Shown one piece after another: positions 34,927 to 45,731 of a stretch of DNA of 64,000 nt. Numbering within the stretch: the stretch's first letter is position 1; every line of letters begins with the position of its first letter. A model generated the notes under the pieces. The model searched no databases and was not told where the DNA came from. It worked only from the letters and a program-made list of their open reading frames with translations. A program made the translations under genes and the position numbers. Origin of the DNA: Septoria linicola (lineage: Eukaryota > Ascomycota > Dothideomycetes > Mycosphaerellales > Mycosphaerellaceae); assembly GCA_024114885.1 (NCBI GenBank), contig CP099422.1:1302001-1366000 (forward strand), written 5' to 3'.

Positions 34927-35603
34927 TTCAAGCGTTCAGGCATAGCAACCTCTACACGATCATGGAATAATGAGACAAATGACGAGGGCATACGAAAGGT
35001 GAGGAATGGACGGGATGCGACATGGAAAAATCGACGAAAGGTTACTTATTAGTTCTATACCCTACAATACACCACGTTTTAATGGCAAGCTATGTTCAGC
35101 CTCAGACGACATTATTCATGTTGGTAGACGCCATTCCCATGATCGTCACCAGCGGCAGCCACAACTTTCACCCGCATCGCATCCTCTCCAGAGCGTGCGC
35201 CGAGTCTCGGACGACCTTGCTGCAGCCACAATGCCTGCATAGCCATGGTCTTCTGACTTTGACCTGACAAAGTTCTCGTCGTCAAAGCACGCAAGCACGC
35301 TGATCTAAGCAGAATGACACTGATTGGAGATGCGTGTGCCAGAAGTACCAAGTACCTCTTCTGTAATGGTGCTCGTCGGCAACGAGGCATGACGTCTGGC
35401 TTCGGCATTGCGTCGAATGATCAATCTACTCTTCGATTAGAAATGCACTGCTGAGGCGGGACGCTGTTTATATAGACTCGAGAACACAACTGCCACATTG
35501 TTAGATCTATTTCTCAAGCACAACAGTTCACCTATTAAAGTAAGACAACCACAGACAAGACAAGACGACCTCCTAGATTCGAAGGGATCACGCTACCACA
35601 GCC
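34927..35603. other. Intergenic and promoter of the CmcJ-like gene
   Basis: Flank between tandem plus-strand genes. It holds no supported gene. The last 150 bp contain a TATA box and an AC-rich leader (CAACCACAGACAAGACAAGAC) ending at the start codon. Confidence 0.55.
35469..35474 (+). promoter_or_regulatory. TATA box of the CmcJ/GA4-desaturase-like gene
   Basis: TTTATATAGA lies about 130 bp upstream of the ATG at 35,604, followed by CAAG/CACAA-rich leader sequence. Position and sequence fit a TATA-containing, probably regulated, fungal promoter. Confidence 0.5.
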
Positions 35604-36461
35604 ATGTCTACACAGACGCAGACACAACAGAAGTTCGACGTCACTAGCGACATTCCTGTTCCACGAGGTGAAGCTCATTCGAAGCTCGTATTTTACGCTC
35701 CACCCAAAGATGGCGCAGTACCATTCAACTACATCGAAACGCCGCCGGAGGGCTTGCCCCAGCGCAACTATGGCGAGGACAGCCACGAAATCACCATACA
35801 GGATATCCGAGGTCGCGAACAAGAGTTTGACATGAATGAAAGAGGTTTCGGAGTATTGCAAGAGGTGCCGAGTGAGATGAGCAACGACGACTTCAACAAC
35901 GATGAGAAGATTGAGAAAACATATTACGCCGAGGTCGAGAAGCTCTTGCTAGACAGAGTACCCGGAGCGAACAGGATATTCATCTTCGACCACACTGTTC
36001 GAAGAAGTGACCCCAACGCGAAGCGAGCTCCAGTGAATCGGGCACACATTGACCAAACGACCAAGTCAGCCAACATGCGCGTGGACTATCACATGGGAGA
36101 TGAGGCGGAGCAGTTGAAGAGTGGCAGAGTACGCTTAATCAACGTCTGGAGACCACTCAACGGTCCAGTCGTTGCCACACCTCTTGCGTACGCCGATTCG
36201 AGGTCGGTGCCTGACAACGATATCGTGCCTGTCGAGCATAGATACCCTCACAGGACCGGAGAGACTGCCGGCGTGAAGTACACGCCTAGCGGTAACTGGT
36301 ACTACTGGAGTGGAATGAAGAATGACGAGCGCATCTTGCTGCAATGCTATGACAGCAAGGATGGAGCGAGGACACCTCATTCGGCTTTCGTAGACCCAAG
36401 GACGAAGCCTGAGTGGCCTGGGCGGGAGAGCATTGAGGTTCGAGCTTTGGTTTTTGGTTGA
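35604..36461 (+). CDS. CmcJ/AsaB/GA4-desaturase-like protein
   Basis: A single exon of 285 residues in the family that includes bacterial cephamycin CmcJ, fungal AsaB and gibberellin GA4 desaturase. Visible family features: an opening region with VFYAPPKDGAVPFNYIE; NRAHIDQT near residue 150; INVWRPLNGPV near 195, giving the central W-RP block; and the C-terminal LLQCYDSKDGARTPHSAF with a downstream DPR. The HID and PHSAF positions are those expected to support an iron/2-oxoglutarate-type fold. Such proteins oxidise or desaturate small molecules, and many members have no assigned substrate. No biosynthetic genes lie nearby, so a role in secondary metabolism is not supported by context. Confidence 0.88.
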   Translation: MSTQTQTQQKFDVTSDIPVPRGEAHSKLVFYAPPKDGAVPFNYIETPPEGLPQRNYGEDSHEITIQDIRGREQEFDMNERGFGVLQEVPSEMSNDDFNNDEKIEKTYYAEVEKLLLDRVPGANRIFIFDHTVRRSDPNAKRAPVNRAHIDQTTKSANMRVDYHMGDEAEQLKSGRVRLINVWRPLNGPVVATPLAYADSRSVPDNDIVPVEHRYPHRTGETAGVKYTPSGNWYYWSGMKNDERILLQCYDSKDGARTPHSAFVDPRTKPEWPGRESIEVRALVFG

Positions 36462-37202
36462 ACTGTCTAGGCTATTCAGACGAGGTAGCATAAGTAACGA
36501 TTGAATGAGCAACGAAATGTCACATGTATTCAGAAGTGTACGCTTTCATATTGTGTATGAGCGAGAGTTACCTGCTACATTCGCGCCTACATGAGGGTGA
36601 TGTGCTTCGGACTGACAGTCAACATATGGCGTCTCGATTCGTCTAGCTACACGAAGTTGGTCTGCTCGTACAGGCCAGACATGATAATAGCATTGAGAAA
36701 CATCAGGCCTGCCACCGGCTCTGGTCTCGATTGCTGTCTTTCGATATTAGGCATACTGCTGCAGCTGTGGCGCCACTTCTGTCTATAATACGAGCGCATG
36801 GGATGGTCCTTGTAGGTGAGACTGCCTGCTGAAGTTCGCCATCAAGGACATGGGAGTCTAGTCGGACAACAGGAACAACATCCTCGCAGTGGTCGCCATC
36901 TAAATGACGCTTTCTGAGCCCGACAATAGCACTCACTGCTGAGCTCGAGCACGAAGGGGACAAGACGGAACCATGTGCCTGAGAGCTCCCAAAATAGGTA
37001 GTTCAAGTCGGGGCCAGCCTTCGTCCGGTGGAAGCAGATCCCGCGGGACACGGACATCATTCAATGTTCCACCTGAGCAGCTCAACTCTCACTCATTCGG
37101 GAACAAAGAAACTCGCGTCATGCAAACAGGCGCCATGTAGGCACGGGATGCTGCTTTCTCTCTCCTTCTTCGACTCTGCAGCGTTTCTGCATCCACGACA
37201 GC
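36462..37202. other. Intergenic, no supported gene
   Basis: Short overlapping ORFs only. The end carries CTCTCTCCTTCTTCGACTC (about 37,158-37,176) just before the EAF start codon, a pyrimidine tract typical of a fungal core promoter. Confidence 0.5.
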
Positions 37203-38480
37203 ATGGCCACAGTACGGCAGCAAAGCCCGATTGATCTGACGGGGAAGTCGCAGGCGGCGTTCCCAATCCGCCTAGGCGCTAGCATCTTGAAGCCGTCAGA
37301 CGCAACACATTTCGCCAGCATTCGATACAACCATAGACCCGCACTGAAGCAGACAGGAGATGTGAAAGCGACCATCGGACATGGCATAGAAGGCAATGAG
37401 CTGCTTCTCGAAGCAGAAGCTGGCCAATACACGTATCGCGGGAAATATGCCCAGGATGAAGAGAGCTTTGTGCTCGTGCTCCGAGGAGAGGGAAAGGAGA
37501 GGAAGATGGTGCTAGAGAGACTCGACGGGACACACGCGTTCAATTTGATCAGCACGCCTACGGAAAGTGACGCCACGAAACTCGAACAACGACATCCACA
37601 TCTCACAGATGCGCCAGGCGAAGACGACTTGTTCGGGGACGACGACGAAGACTTACCGCCAGATGAATCGAATCCCTTTGACTACCGACACTTCCTCAAG
37701 GCCGAGCTGGAGAAGCCGGAGCCTTCCCTCTCAGCCAACGCGCCTAGTCGTAGCACGTTTGGGACGCCAATAGTCCAGCCTGCTGCACGCAGCACAACAG
37801 TCAAGCCGCCCGCGAAGCCAGCTCCGAAAGCAAAAGCGCCGGCGAAGCGTAAGACTGCGGCCGAGAAAGTCAGCACAAAGCGCGTCAAGGCTGGTCAAGA
37901 ACCTGTTGCCGAGTCGCCACCCGCGAAGACCCAGACCACGAAATCGAAACCAGATATCCCCAAAGTACGAGTCGACCGCAAAGCACCCGTACGCAAGCCT
38001 TCTGTTGATGACGGAGAGCTGATCCTCGAGAACGAAAACCCTGTCACTGAGAAGCCACCTCGAGCTGCGGGTGCCATGGCTTGGGCCTTGAACGGCGCTT
38101 TGTCCACCGGACCGATCAGCCTCGCCTCGGCAGCTAGCAGTCCCGGTGTAGTCTCTCCAGCTCCTGAAAGAGAGGAAGAGGAACAAGTGCAGGAATACGA
38201 GTTCGATTTTGGTGATGGAAGCGATGCTGAAGACGAACAGGACGATAGTGAGCTTGTGCTAGAGAATGGCGGCGGCGATGACGACGATGGTGAGCTTGTT
38301 CTCGAGGACGATGACGCTGATGTGGATGAGCATCTGGAGTTGCCTTCCCCTGCGCAGACTCATCGTCCGACTACTAGTGCCGCGCATGTACCTCCTGAAG
38401 AGGATGACGATGACATGGAGAAGCAGCTGGCACTTGCTATGGCAGCGGACGATGAGGAAGAGGAAAGTGAGGAAGAGTGA
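37203..38480 (+). CDS. EAF family RNA polymerase II elongation factor
   Basis: A single exon of 425 residues. Residues 1-115 match the EAF N-terminal domain: IDLTGKSQAAFPIRLGAS, then SIRYNHRP, and FVLVLRGEGKERKMVLERLDGTHAFNLI. In animals EAF binds ELL and stimulates transcript elongation; fungal members are thought to act similarly in the nucleus. Residues 115-160 are acidic. The middle is Lys/Pro/Ala-rich (KPPAKPAPKAKAPAKRK) with likely nuclear localisation signals. The C-terminal 130 residues are strongly acidic with three SELVLEN/GELVLED-type repeats, ending in Glu-rich sequence. Those repeats look like activation or protein-binding patches. The start ATG follows a pyrimidine-rich leader. 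Confidence 0.9.
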   Translation: MATVRQQSPIDLTGKSQAAFPIRLGASILKPSDATHFASIRYNHRPALKQTGDVKATIGHGIEGNELLLEAEAGQYTYRGKYAQDEESFVLVLRGEGKERKMVLERLDGTHAFNLISTPTESDATKLEQRHPHLTDAPGEDDLFGDDDEDLPPDESNPFDYRHFLKAELEKPEPSLSANAPSRSTFGTPIVQPAARSTTVKPPAKPAPKAKAPAKRKTAAEKVSTKRVKAGQEPVAESPPAKTQTTKSKPDIPKVRVDRKAPVRKPSVDDGELILENENPVTEKPPRAAGAMAWALNGALSTGPISLASAASSPGVVSPAPEREEEEQVQEYEFDFGDGSDAEDEQDDSELVLENGGGDDDDGELVLEDDDADVDEHLELPSPAQTHRPTTSAAHVPPEEDDDDMEKQLALAMAADDEEEESEEE

Positions 38481-39414
38481 GAGCTTTGCCTATGCCTCGT
38501 CGGCGGCACTTCCTCTATCCCCACACGACAGCCCTTACGATTCACGAATGACGACTCTCGAAGACTCAGGTCTCTGCTCTGCGCTCTCCAGAGCCTCCAG
38601 ATCGGCCTGGGAGTCAGACTTGCTCTTATTGACATGGCTCGATTTGAGTAGATCTATATGGACAACTGGCTTGCATCTTTAGAGCATGAGTCGTTGAGCT
38701 ACATGCAACACTAGCATCTGCCTCACATGAGTGGACTGAGATTCGTCGGACTTGCACAGGTCATTCTGGCATCCCATCGTGTTTCCGCGGCTGTTTAGAA
38801 ATCGTCAGTGACATCCTTAAGTCGGAGCAGACATCGCGTATGGCCGGTTTTCTACTAGACCTACTAAGTTGTCGTCGCCACAACAACACGGCAACGGCTC
38901 CTGTTTGAAGCTCGGTAGTATCACACAGCATCTCAATTGTTACCAACTGAGAGGTTCACGCGACATGCCAGACTCGATTGATTCAAGAAAGGACGCACGA
39001 TGGAGTACACCTTTTTCATTGGAGCAGCGCCACGACCGGTTATTTCGCACATCCACCTTTTCATGGCGATGAGGTGTGCCACGCGACAACCATGAGCTTG
39101 AGACAGTGCAAATCAATGGCTGATTCGAGGTTCCATGCTCAAGATCGAAACATGTTCAAAGCATGTTCTAAGATTTGACAAAGCACAAGCTGCCGGCTTT
39201 GATCCTTTATAGCAGCGAATCATCACCTACTGCTCAGTCGTGCAGCCTCAAACTTGACTGGAAACACATATAACGATGAATTGACAAAGTCTCTGTACTT
39301 CGACCCCTCTTCATAGCATTTGTCAGCAACTAAAGCATTCCCTCGTTCTCACTAAAGAGCAGCATCACAATTGATCATAAGCCACCTCCGAGCATATTTG
39401 CTCAGTAGTATACA
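38481..39414. other. Intergenic, no supported gene
   Basis: Only short overlapping ORFs. No repeat or RNA gene was seen. The last 100 bp have an ordinary leader composition before the oxidoreductase start. Confidence 0.45.
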
Positions 39415-40575
39415 ATGGCCACCATGCGAGCAGTAGGTATGATAGCACTATTGCATCACACAAGCCGGAGATTGAAGCTCATCTTTCAACACAGACATAC
39501 ATGGCGGAGCCGGACCTATATCAGCGCTTTTCATCAACGATCAAATCGAGAAGCCAATTCCTAAGGCCACAGAATGTCTGATCAAGGTGAAAGCTTTTGG
39601 CCTCAACAGAGCCGACACTTTGCAGCGCATGGGCGGCTATCCCGTGCCGCCTGGCGTGACCGAGATCATGGGCCTTGAGTTTGCCGGCCTTGTAGAGGAA
39701 GTCGGTAACGAAGCTGGAAAGGACTTCAAGCCGGGCGATGAAGTCTTTGGCCTGGCTTACGGTGGAGGCTATGCGGAGTATGTCGCAGTAGACAAGAAGA
39801 TGCTTGTCAAAAAGCCCAAGGAGTTGAGTTGGGAAGAGTGTGCTGGTACGCCTGAGGTAAGACTGACCTTTCTGTGGAGGTTGTTCTATGTATCCGTCAG
39901 ATGAATGTGCCGCGCAGGTGTGGATGACAGCCCTGCAAGCAATCCACCTCGTCGGAGGATGGGCACCCGGCAAGGTCAACAGCATTCTCTGGCATGCAGG
40001 ACCTTCCTCTGTCAGCATTGCTGGAATCCAGCAGTCATTGCATCTTGACCCGAAGCTCAAGGTATATGCTACGACACGGCAGGACGCCAAGTGTGATTAC
40101 GTTGTGAACAAAATTGGCGCCCATGCTGCCGTGAATACAACCAAGCACTACGCGAAAGCGGGCGGCAGTGAAGGCGGAACGTGAGCGGATGAGATCAAGC
40201 GTGTTAATGGCAGGAAAGGTGTAGATCTGGTCATCGATTATGTTGGGGCGCCGTACTTTGCTGCCAACTTGGATGTGCTTGCTGTCGATGGGCGGATCGT
40301 GATGCTTGGTCTTTTGGGCGGGCCTGTACTTAATGCGAAGACGAGTATTGGGCCTTTGCTCATGAAGAGGGCGAGTGTTGTTGGCTCCACGCTGAGGAGT
40401 CGTGATCCTGATCATCAGGGCAAGCTGAGGGACTTGTTCGTGGAGAAGGTGTTACCGAAATTGGTATCTATCGAGTACAAGACTCATATTGAGAAGGTGG
40501 AAGAACATTGGCGAGGCGCATGAGTTGCTGGAAGGCAATAAAACGATGGGCAAGCTTGTATGTTTGGTAGATTAG
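39415..40575 (+). pseudogene. NADPH:quinone oxidoreductase (PIG3/zeta-crystallin type), broken
   Basis: Exons 39,415-39,436, 39,495-39,856 and from 39,918, with 58- and 61-bp GT-AG introns, encode a zinc-free medium-chain reductase. Visible features: FGLNRADTLQRMGGYPVPPG, EIMGLEFAG, FKPGDEVFGLAYGGGYAEYV, and in exon 3 ILWHAGPSSVSIAGIQ, where the NADPH-binding segment lies. Two lesions follow. A TGA at 40,182 sits where homologues usually have a residue before DEIKRVNGRKGVDLVIDYVG. Near 40,497 the frame is lost: the in-frame reading ends EEHWRGA, while the next frame gives NIGEAHELLEGNKTMGKLVC. One missing base (GTGGAAG for an expected GTGTGGAAG-like sequence) explains the latter. The C-terminus would otherwise end at 40,575. 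Sequencing error or a 33-bp intron over the TGA are alternatives. Confidence 0.8.
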
Positions 40576-41794
40576 ACCAAACGATGTCTCGGGGTGACCT
40601 TGCTGGATTTTCCAATGCTGGAGCACTGTCTCCTCTAAATGCTTCTATGCAGAAGCGCTATACCTGTGGGGAGAACTGTGCACCTCGTTTCCAGTACAGG
40701 GAACACTCGCCTTTCACCACGCTACAAATGTGTCACAACGAGGTTCCGTTCGTATCTGCTCCGATTATGCGTGCACTACGAGGCAAACGACTGGCGCTAA
40801 CGGCCAGTGTCATGTCCAGAGGCGCTTTGCAGGTGAAGAAGCAACGATCGGATCGTACTCGCATGTCGCCACCTGCTTGTGTCTATTCGAATGAACGGCT
40901 GTGACGATGAGGATGTAGTGCATACTCGAAGCCTTGCGTACGCGTCGTCTTTTGAGCCAAGTCCCGGGATCCACATGATCGTGTCAATGTTTCAGCGGTG
41001 GACAGACTGACGTATTCTTGAACATTTCAAACGTACTCTCGTGCCGGAGAACTTGAATGGCGGCAAGATCCATCAAGCTGCGCGACGAGGGCAGACGACC
41101 AGTTTCTGTACCTGAGCAGAAATCGCCAATCTATTCAAAGACACGCATCGGGTCCACAAATTCACCGCGCATCCCCATCTCTCCACTGGAACGGTAGAAG
41201 ATCGCCGCCGAGGTTGGCGTCGTTTCTTGGCCGTTCAAGGGGCGTAACGAGCCAATACGAGGCCGCAGAGCAGAGGTTTCATTCCGGGCTTGCACTGCCT
41301 CACTCACACGATACGACGGGACGACGGTTGACAACGAGAAAGGAGACACAACGCAGCAGAACTTGCTCGTCGACACGCTCTTCACCATTGTTGCAGCAGC
41401 ATCTATCACACACTCGTTTTCTCGCGGCGTCGTGTGAGGACAAGAGAAAGCAAGCCGAGTCGTCGTCGTCATCCGGCTAGATTGAAGCACGGCGGGAAGG
41501 AACCACCCGGTCAACCAACTCTCGCGGCAGCCACGCACCTCCTGCCACACACTCTGTGCACCGCAACCACCCTCTTGTTTCCTTGAAGTCTTTCGCTTTG
41601 CAGTGTGCATCATAGCTACCACACAACACTCAGTCCGGACGTCAACACCACTTGCCGGCTTCACGACCTCGACTTCTCGTCGCTTGACGACACCCTCACT
41701 CGCTCATCGCCCCCGGGCATCCCGGAGCGCATAACACTCGACTTTGCGACGACATCTTCCGCACCGAACAACACTCGACGGCACAACCGCAAAC
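40576..41794. other. Intergenic and 5' leader of the FLC-like gene
   Basis: No supported gene. The last 400 bp are CA/TC-rich (CACACACTCTG, CGACTTCTCGTCGCTTGACGAC) and look like a long promoter and leader. The 177-codon minus-strand ORF at 41,131-41,664 lies in this leader and shows no motif. Confidence 0.5.
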
Positions 41795-44046
41795 ATGAGG
41801 TTGTCAATAGCATCATTAATCTCGGCCCTGCTGGCCATCACGCCCTTCACATATGCTCAAGAGCGCATGCTCACGAGTACCTCGTTGAACCCCTGTCAAG
41901 CAGACAGCAAGTTCAGCGCCACCCTCTTCGATGTCATCTTCACGCCACACAACCGCAGTCTGGCATTCGACGTCGTCGGTGTCAGCAGTATCACTGGCAA
42001 TGTAACAATTGAGCTGCTGGTTCTGGCGTATGGACTGCAGGTGTACAAGACCACGATCAACCCTTGCGACTCGGATCTCCAAGGTCTTTGCCCAATGAAT
42101 GCTGGACAAATCACACTGAACAGTAACGCGGACATTCCAGCCGACGCTTTGGCACAAGTACCTGGCATCACATACACCGTGCCAGATCTGGACGCCAGAG
42201 TGCAGGTGTACTTCAACCAGACGGACACGGCTACTTCTGCAGCTTGCGTGGAAGCAGAACTGTCAAATGGCAAAACTGTGAACCAAAAGGGTGTCGCTTG
42301 GACGGTGGCAGTATTGGCAGGTCTTGCTTTGGTCGCATCCGCAATCACATCTGGACTGGGACATTCGAACACTGCTGCCCATGTGGCAGCCAATGCAATG
42401 GCATTGTTTGGCTACTTCCAGTCACAAGCCTTCATTGGCATGTCTGCTGTCTCATTGCCACCGATCGTCGCCTCCTGGACCCAGAACTTCCAATGGAGCA
42501 TGGGTATCATTCGCGTCGGCTTCTTGCAGACTCTCGCCACATGGTACCAACGCGCAACTGGCGGAACTCCTTCCACTGTTCTTTCGAACTTGAGCTCCGC
42601 TTCCGTTAGGGTCGAGAAGCGTAGCTTGCAGGATTACGCTCAGCTTGCGTCTCGTGCTGCAAGCCAGCTGCACAACTCCATCATCAAGCGCTCGAACGTT
42701 GGGTCATCCTTCACTGATTCTTCCACCACCGTCACTGTACGTGGTATTGAACGTGTTGGCTTCAACGCCGGAATCGAGTCCACAAACATCTTTATGTCTG
42801 GATATGTGTTCTTCTTGATCTTCGTCATCTTCGTGGTTCTGGGAGTCTGCATCTTCAAGGGTATCTGCGAGTTGCTTGTCCGGGGCGGCCGCATGAAGGG
42901 CGAGAAGTTCCAGGACTTCCGCAATGGCTGGACCACTGTCCTCAAGGGTATCTTGTTCCGCATTGTGCTCATCGGTTACCCTCAGATGGTCGTTCTGTGC
43001 TTCTGGGAGTTCACTCGCAAGGATTCTCCAGCCATTGTCGTCCTGGCTGTCTTCACTATCTTCAGCATGCTGGCCATTCTCGGATGGGCATCTGTCAAGG
43101 TGTATCGCCTGGCTCGTCGTAGCATTGCGATGCACAAGAACCCGGCGTACATCCTCTACTCTGACCCAGTCTCGCTCAACAAGTGGGGATTCCTGTACGT
43201 CCAGTTCAAGGCCACGGCATACTACTTCATTGTTCCTTTCTTGGTCTATGTCCTTATCAAAGGTCTCTTCATTGGTGTTGCACAGAGCAATGGCGCCGTC
43301 CAGGCAGTCGCACTCGTCATCATTGAGGCTTTCTGGCTCATTGCAGTCTGTGTCCTGCGACCATTCATGGACAAGAAGACCAACGCTTTCAACATCTCGA
43401 TTTGTGTCATTAACTTCTTGAGCGCCATCTTCCTGCTCGTCTTCTCTGACGTCTTTGGTCAACCAGTAAGTTGTTTCCGGTTTATGAGATGCCTCTCACA
43501 ACAAGACTAATTCTGATGTAGGGCATTGTCACCGGTGTCATGGGCGTCATCTTCTTCGTTTACAATGCAGCCTTTTCTCTGATCTTGTTGATCATCGTCC
43601 TCGTGGCATCGATCATCGCCATCACTGCGAAGAACCCAGATACTCGATACCAGCCAATGCGTGATGACCGTGGCAGCTTCATCAAGTCGCAATCCCAGCT
43701 CAACACTGAGCTCGACGCGCTAGGTGCTACTGCACGTGGCGAAGACAAGCACGGCTACACTAACAAGAGTGGCGCACGCATCGAAGACGATGATGACAGC
43801 TGGTCCGGCGGCAGTGCCAGCCGTAAGGAGGGCGAAGTCGGTGGCTACGGTTATGCGCAGCCTCCTCGCAGCCCAATGGCGGCATCAACGCCTTACGCTG
43901 GGAGTAACAACAACAGTGCGCGGCATCTGCCCCCATATGACCGAAGCACAAACGCCAGCCCTTACAACGGCCAGCAAGCCAATACTTTTCGTCAGCAAGG
44001 AACTGGGAGTCCCAGTCCATGGCAGAGAGGAGCTGGATACGACTAA
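41795..44046 (+). CDS. FLC/TRP-like integral membrane protein (flavin carrier family)
   Basis: Exons 41,795-43,465 and 43,522-44,046, joined by a 56-bp GTAAGT..TAG intron, give about 731 residues. Residues 1-21 form a signal peptide (MRLSIASLISALLAITPFTYA). Then comes an ML-like luminal domain (to about 165) with four or more Cys and N-glycosylation sites (NRS, NVT, NQT). The following 400 residues carry about nine membrane helices of the TRP-like domain, for example YVFFLIFVIFVVLGVCIF and FYVQFKATAYYFIVPFLVYV-type segments. The cytosolic tail is Gly/Ser/Asn-rich. Yeast Flc1-3 take part in FAD and calcium transport into the ER and in cell-wall maintenance. Start choice: an in-frame GTG 51 bp upstream would bury the signal peptide. 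Confidence 0.9.
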
Positions 44047-45731
44047 AAAACTACCACATCGCCCACCATTGTTCAGCGACCCGTCTACAGAGACGTTAGA
44101 GACGGCGATCTTAACGATACCTGATTTCGCAAAGAAGCAGCCTCCGAGCTATCTGGCTCACTGGTCACAGGCGCAGAGAGCCTCGGTCGATACGGTGGAC
44201 AAGGTCATGGATCTGTACTATAAACCACGATCTGCCTCGCCATACCGCGACAAGATATAAGCCACCAGATGTCTGGCTGCATGCAGAGCGCGAAGTCGGG
44301 CTTGACGAACATTTCATTTGGTTTTGTACATAGCTCGGAAACAGCAAAAGAGAAACTGTCATCATCACTGCATTGGGAAGGCGGATCAGGTTTTTCACGC
44401 GACAGATGTGACGGCTCACAAATGCAACTTCAGAAACACTCGTCGTGGATCGAGTTGATTGAGAACACATGTCCCTATTGAGGTGGCGTTGCTGTTGTGT
44501 TGGATCTGCTGGCAAAGTGGTTGGCTTGGGTAGAAAAGAGAATTACGTGCCAAACGGGATTTGGGCAATGACTGGCTGCTTGCTACTGATACTCCACGGG
44601 GCGCTGCGGTTGATTTTTCACGGCCGACTTTGCTTCTTGAAGCACAGTCTTATGTCGCTATAGGTAGATCCGATGAGAAAAATGTCTAAATCTATTACAA
44701 TTGAACCAGCATCTTGAGAGATCCAGTGTGGAATTTGGTATGTGAAACGTGCTTCCTTGGTATTATGATACAGATGTACCATTTTGAGGCAGGGATGCTT
44801 GTGGGCGAGCTAGCAGTGTCTAGAAAAGCTGCTCGACTGTCCAAGACGTCAGATCACATTGGGTGTGATATGTGGTCAATCATGTCAAGAAAGGAAAGCT
44901 GATATTCTTTGAAAGCTTTGCCCAAATTGATTTCGAAAATCGGGTCCACGTGAGCATCTGAGTAGTTCGAGATTGTAGTGCCGTGGTTAGTACTGTGATC
45001 TCGGAGAACGAGCATGATCGAACGCGAGAGTCTTGATGAAACTGAAGAGTCAAGTCTAGTCACTGTGTTCGCGTCCTGGCGCGCAACAGATCTGTCACTT
45101 TTATCCGGCTTGCCAAAACGATTGCGCTGCAAGTAATCCTTATCGTAGTATCTCCAGCGTCTCATCAGGTGAGATGGGTTCGCACGAGGTATCATCTCGA
45201 TTGTCTCTACGGCTTTGAGGGATGCGGATTTAATGTGTCTCCGCGCTCGTTGGCGTGGTCGCTGGCATTTTGCGAGAGATGGTCTCGTCTCGCTCAGCCG
45301 TGAGGAGTGTCAGGAACACGAACAAGACACAAATTAGGAGAAGCATAGCAACGGGCGCTCCAGAGCCCTGTCTGTTGAGACTGGGCGGAATGTTCGTGTG
45401 AATGTGCGTCTCACTTTGGCACGAACGTATATTTGCACTTGTCTCGATCCCTCAGACATGGCTAGAGCTGACCTGTCTTCGCACGCGAAGGCGTAGTCGG
45501 TGGCGTGTTGGGCCAGAACGTCCCCTGGGATCGATCTGGTCCTAAATAGTGGTGGTTCCTCCCCGTGTTCCGAATGCCTTTGCACGACACAAGTCATGTG
45601 TTGACTCGGATTAAGCTATATGTCTCGCTATGAATGTGTTACTCGCTGTCACTTCCATCTGCCTTGACCCCGTGCGTTTTCTCAACTCTCTTTGCTTTTC
45701 CGTTCTCTACTCCTTTCCGTTTCGGCGCTGA
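44047..45731. other. 3' flanks of convergent genes, no supported gene
   Basis: The FLC-like gene and the WKF gene converge here. ORFs (up to 116 codons) overlap, lack motifs and do not splice into a larger frame. No repeat or RNA gene was recognised. Confidence 0.5.

Noticed and set aside
40176..40190. TGA in the quinone oxidoreductase as selenocysteine
   Set aside because: Filamentous ascomycetes lack selenocysteine machinery as far as known, and the site is not catalytic in this family.
41131..41664. 177-codon minus-strand ORF upstream of the FLC-like gene
   Set aside because: No motif, in a CA/TC-rich leader, no splice partner.
42704..43462. 252-codon minus-strand ORF
   Set aside because: Lies entirely opposite the FLC-like membrane domain; its Asp/Glu richness is the complement of hydrophobic codons. 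Shadow ORF.
34953..45000. A secondary-metabolite cluster around the CmcJ-like protein
   Set aside because: Neighbours are EAF, a quinone oxidoreductase relic and a membrane protein; no synthase, P450 or cluster regulator is present.
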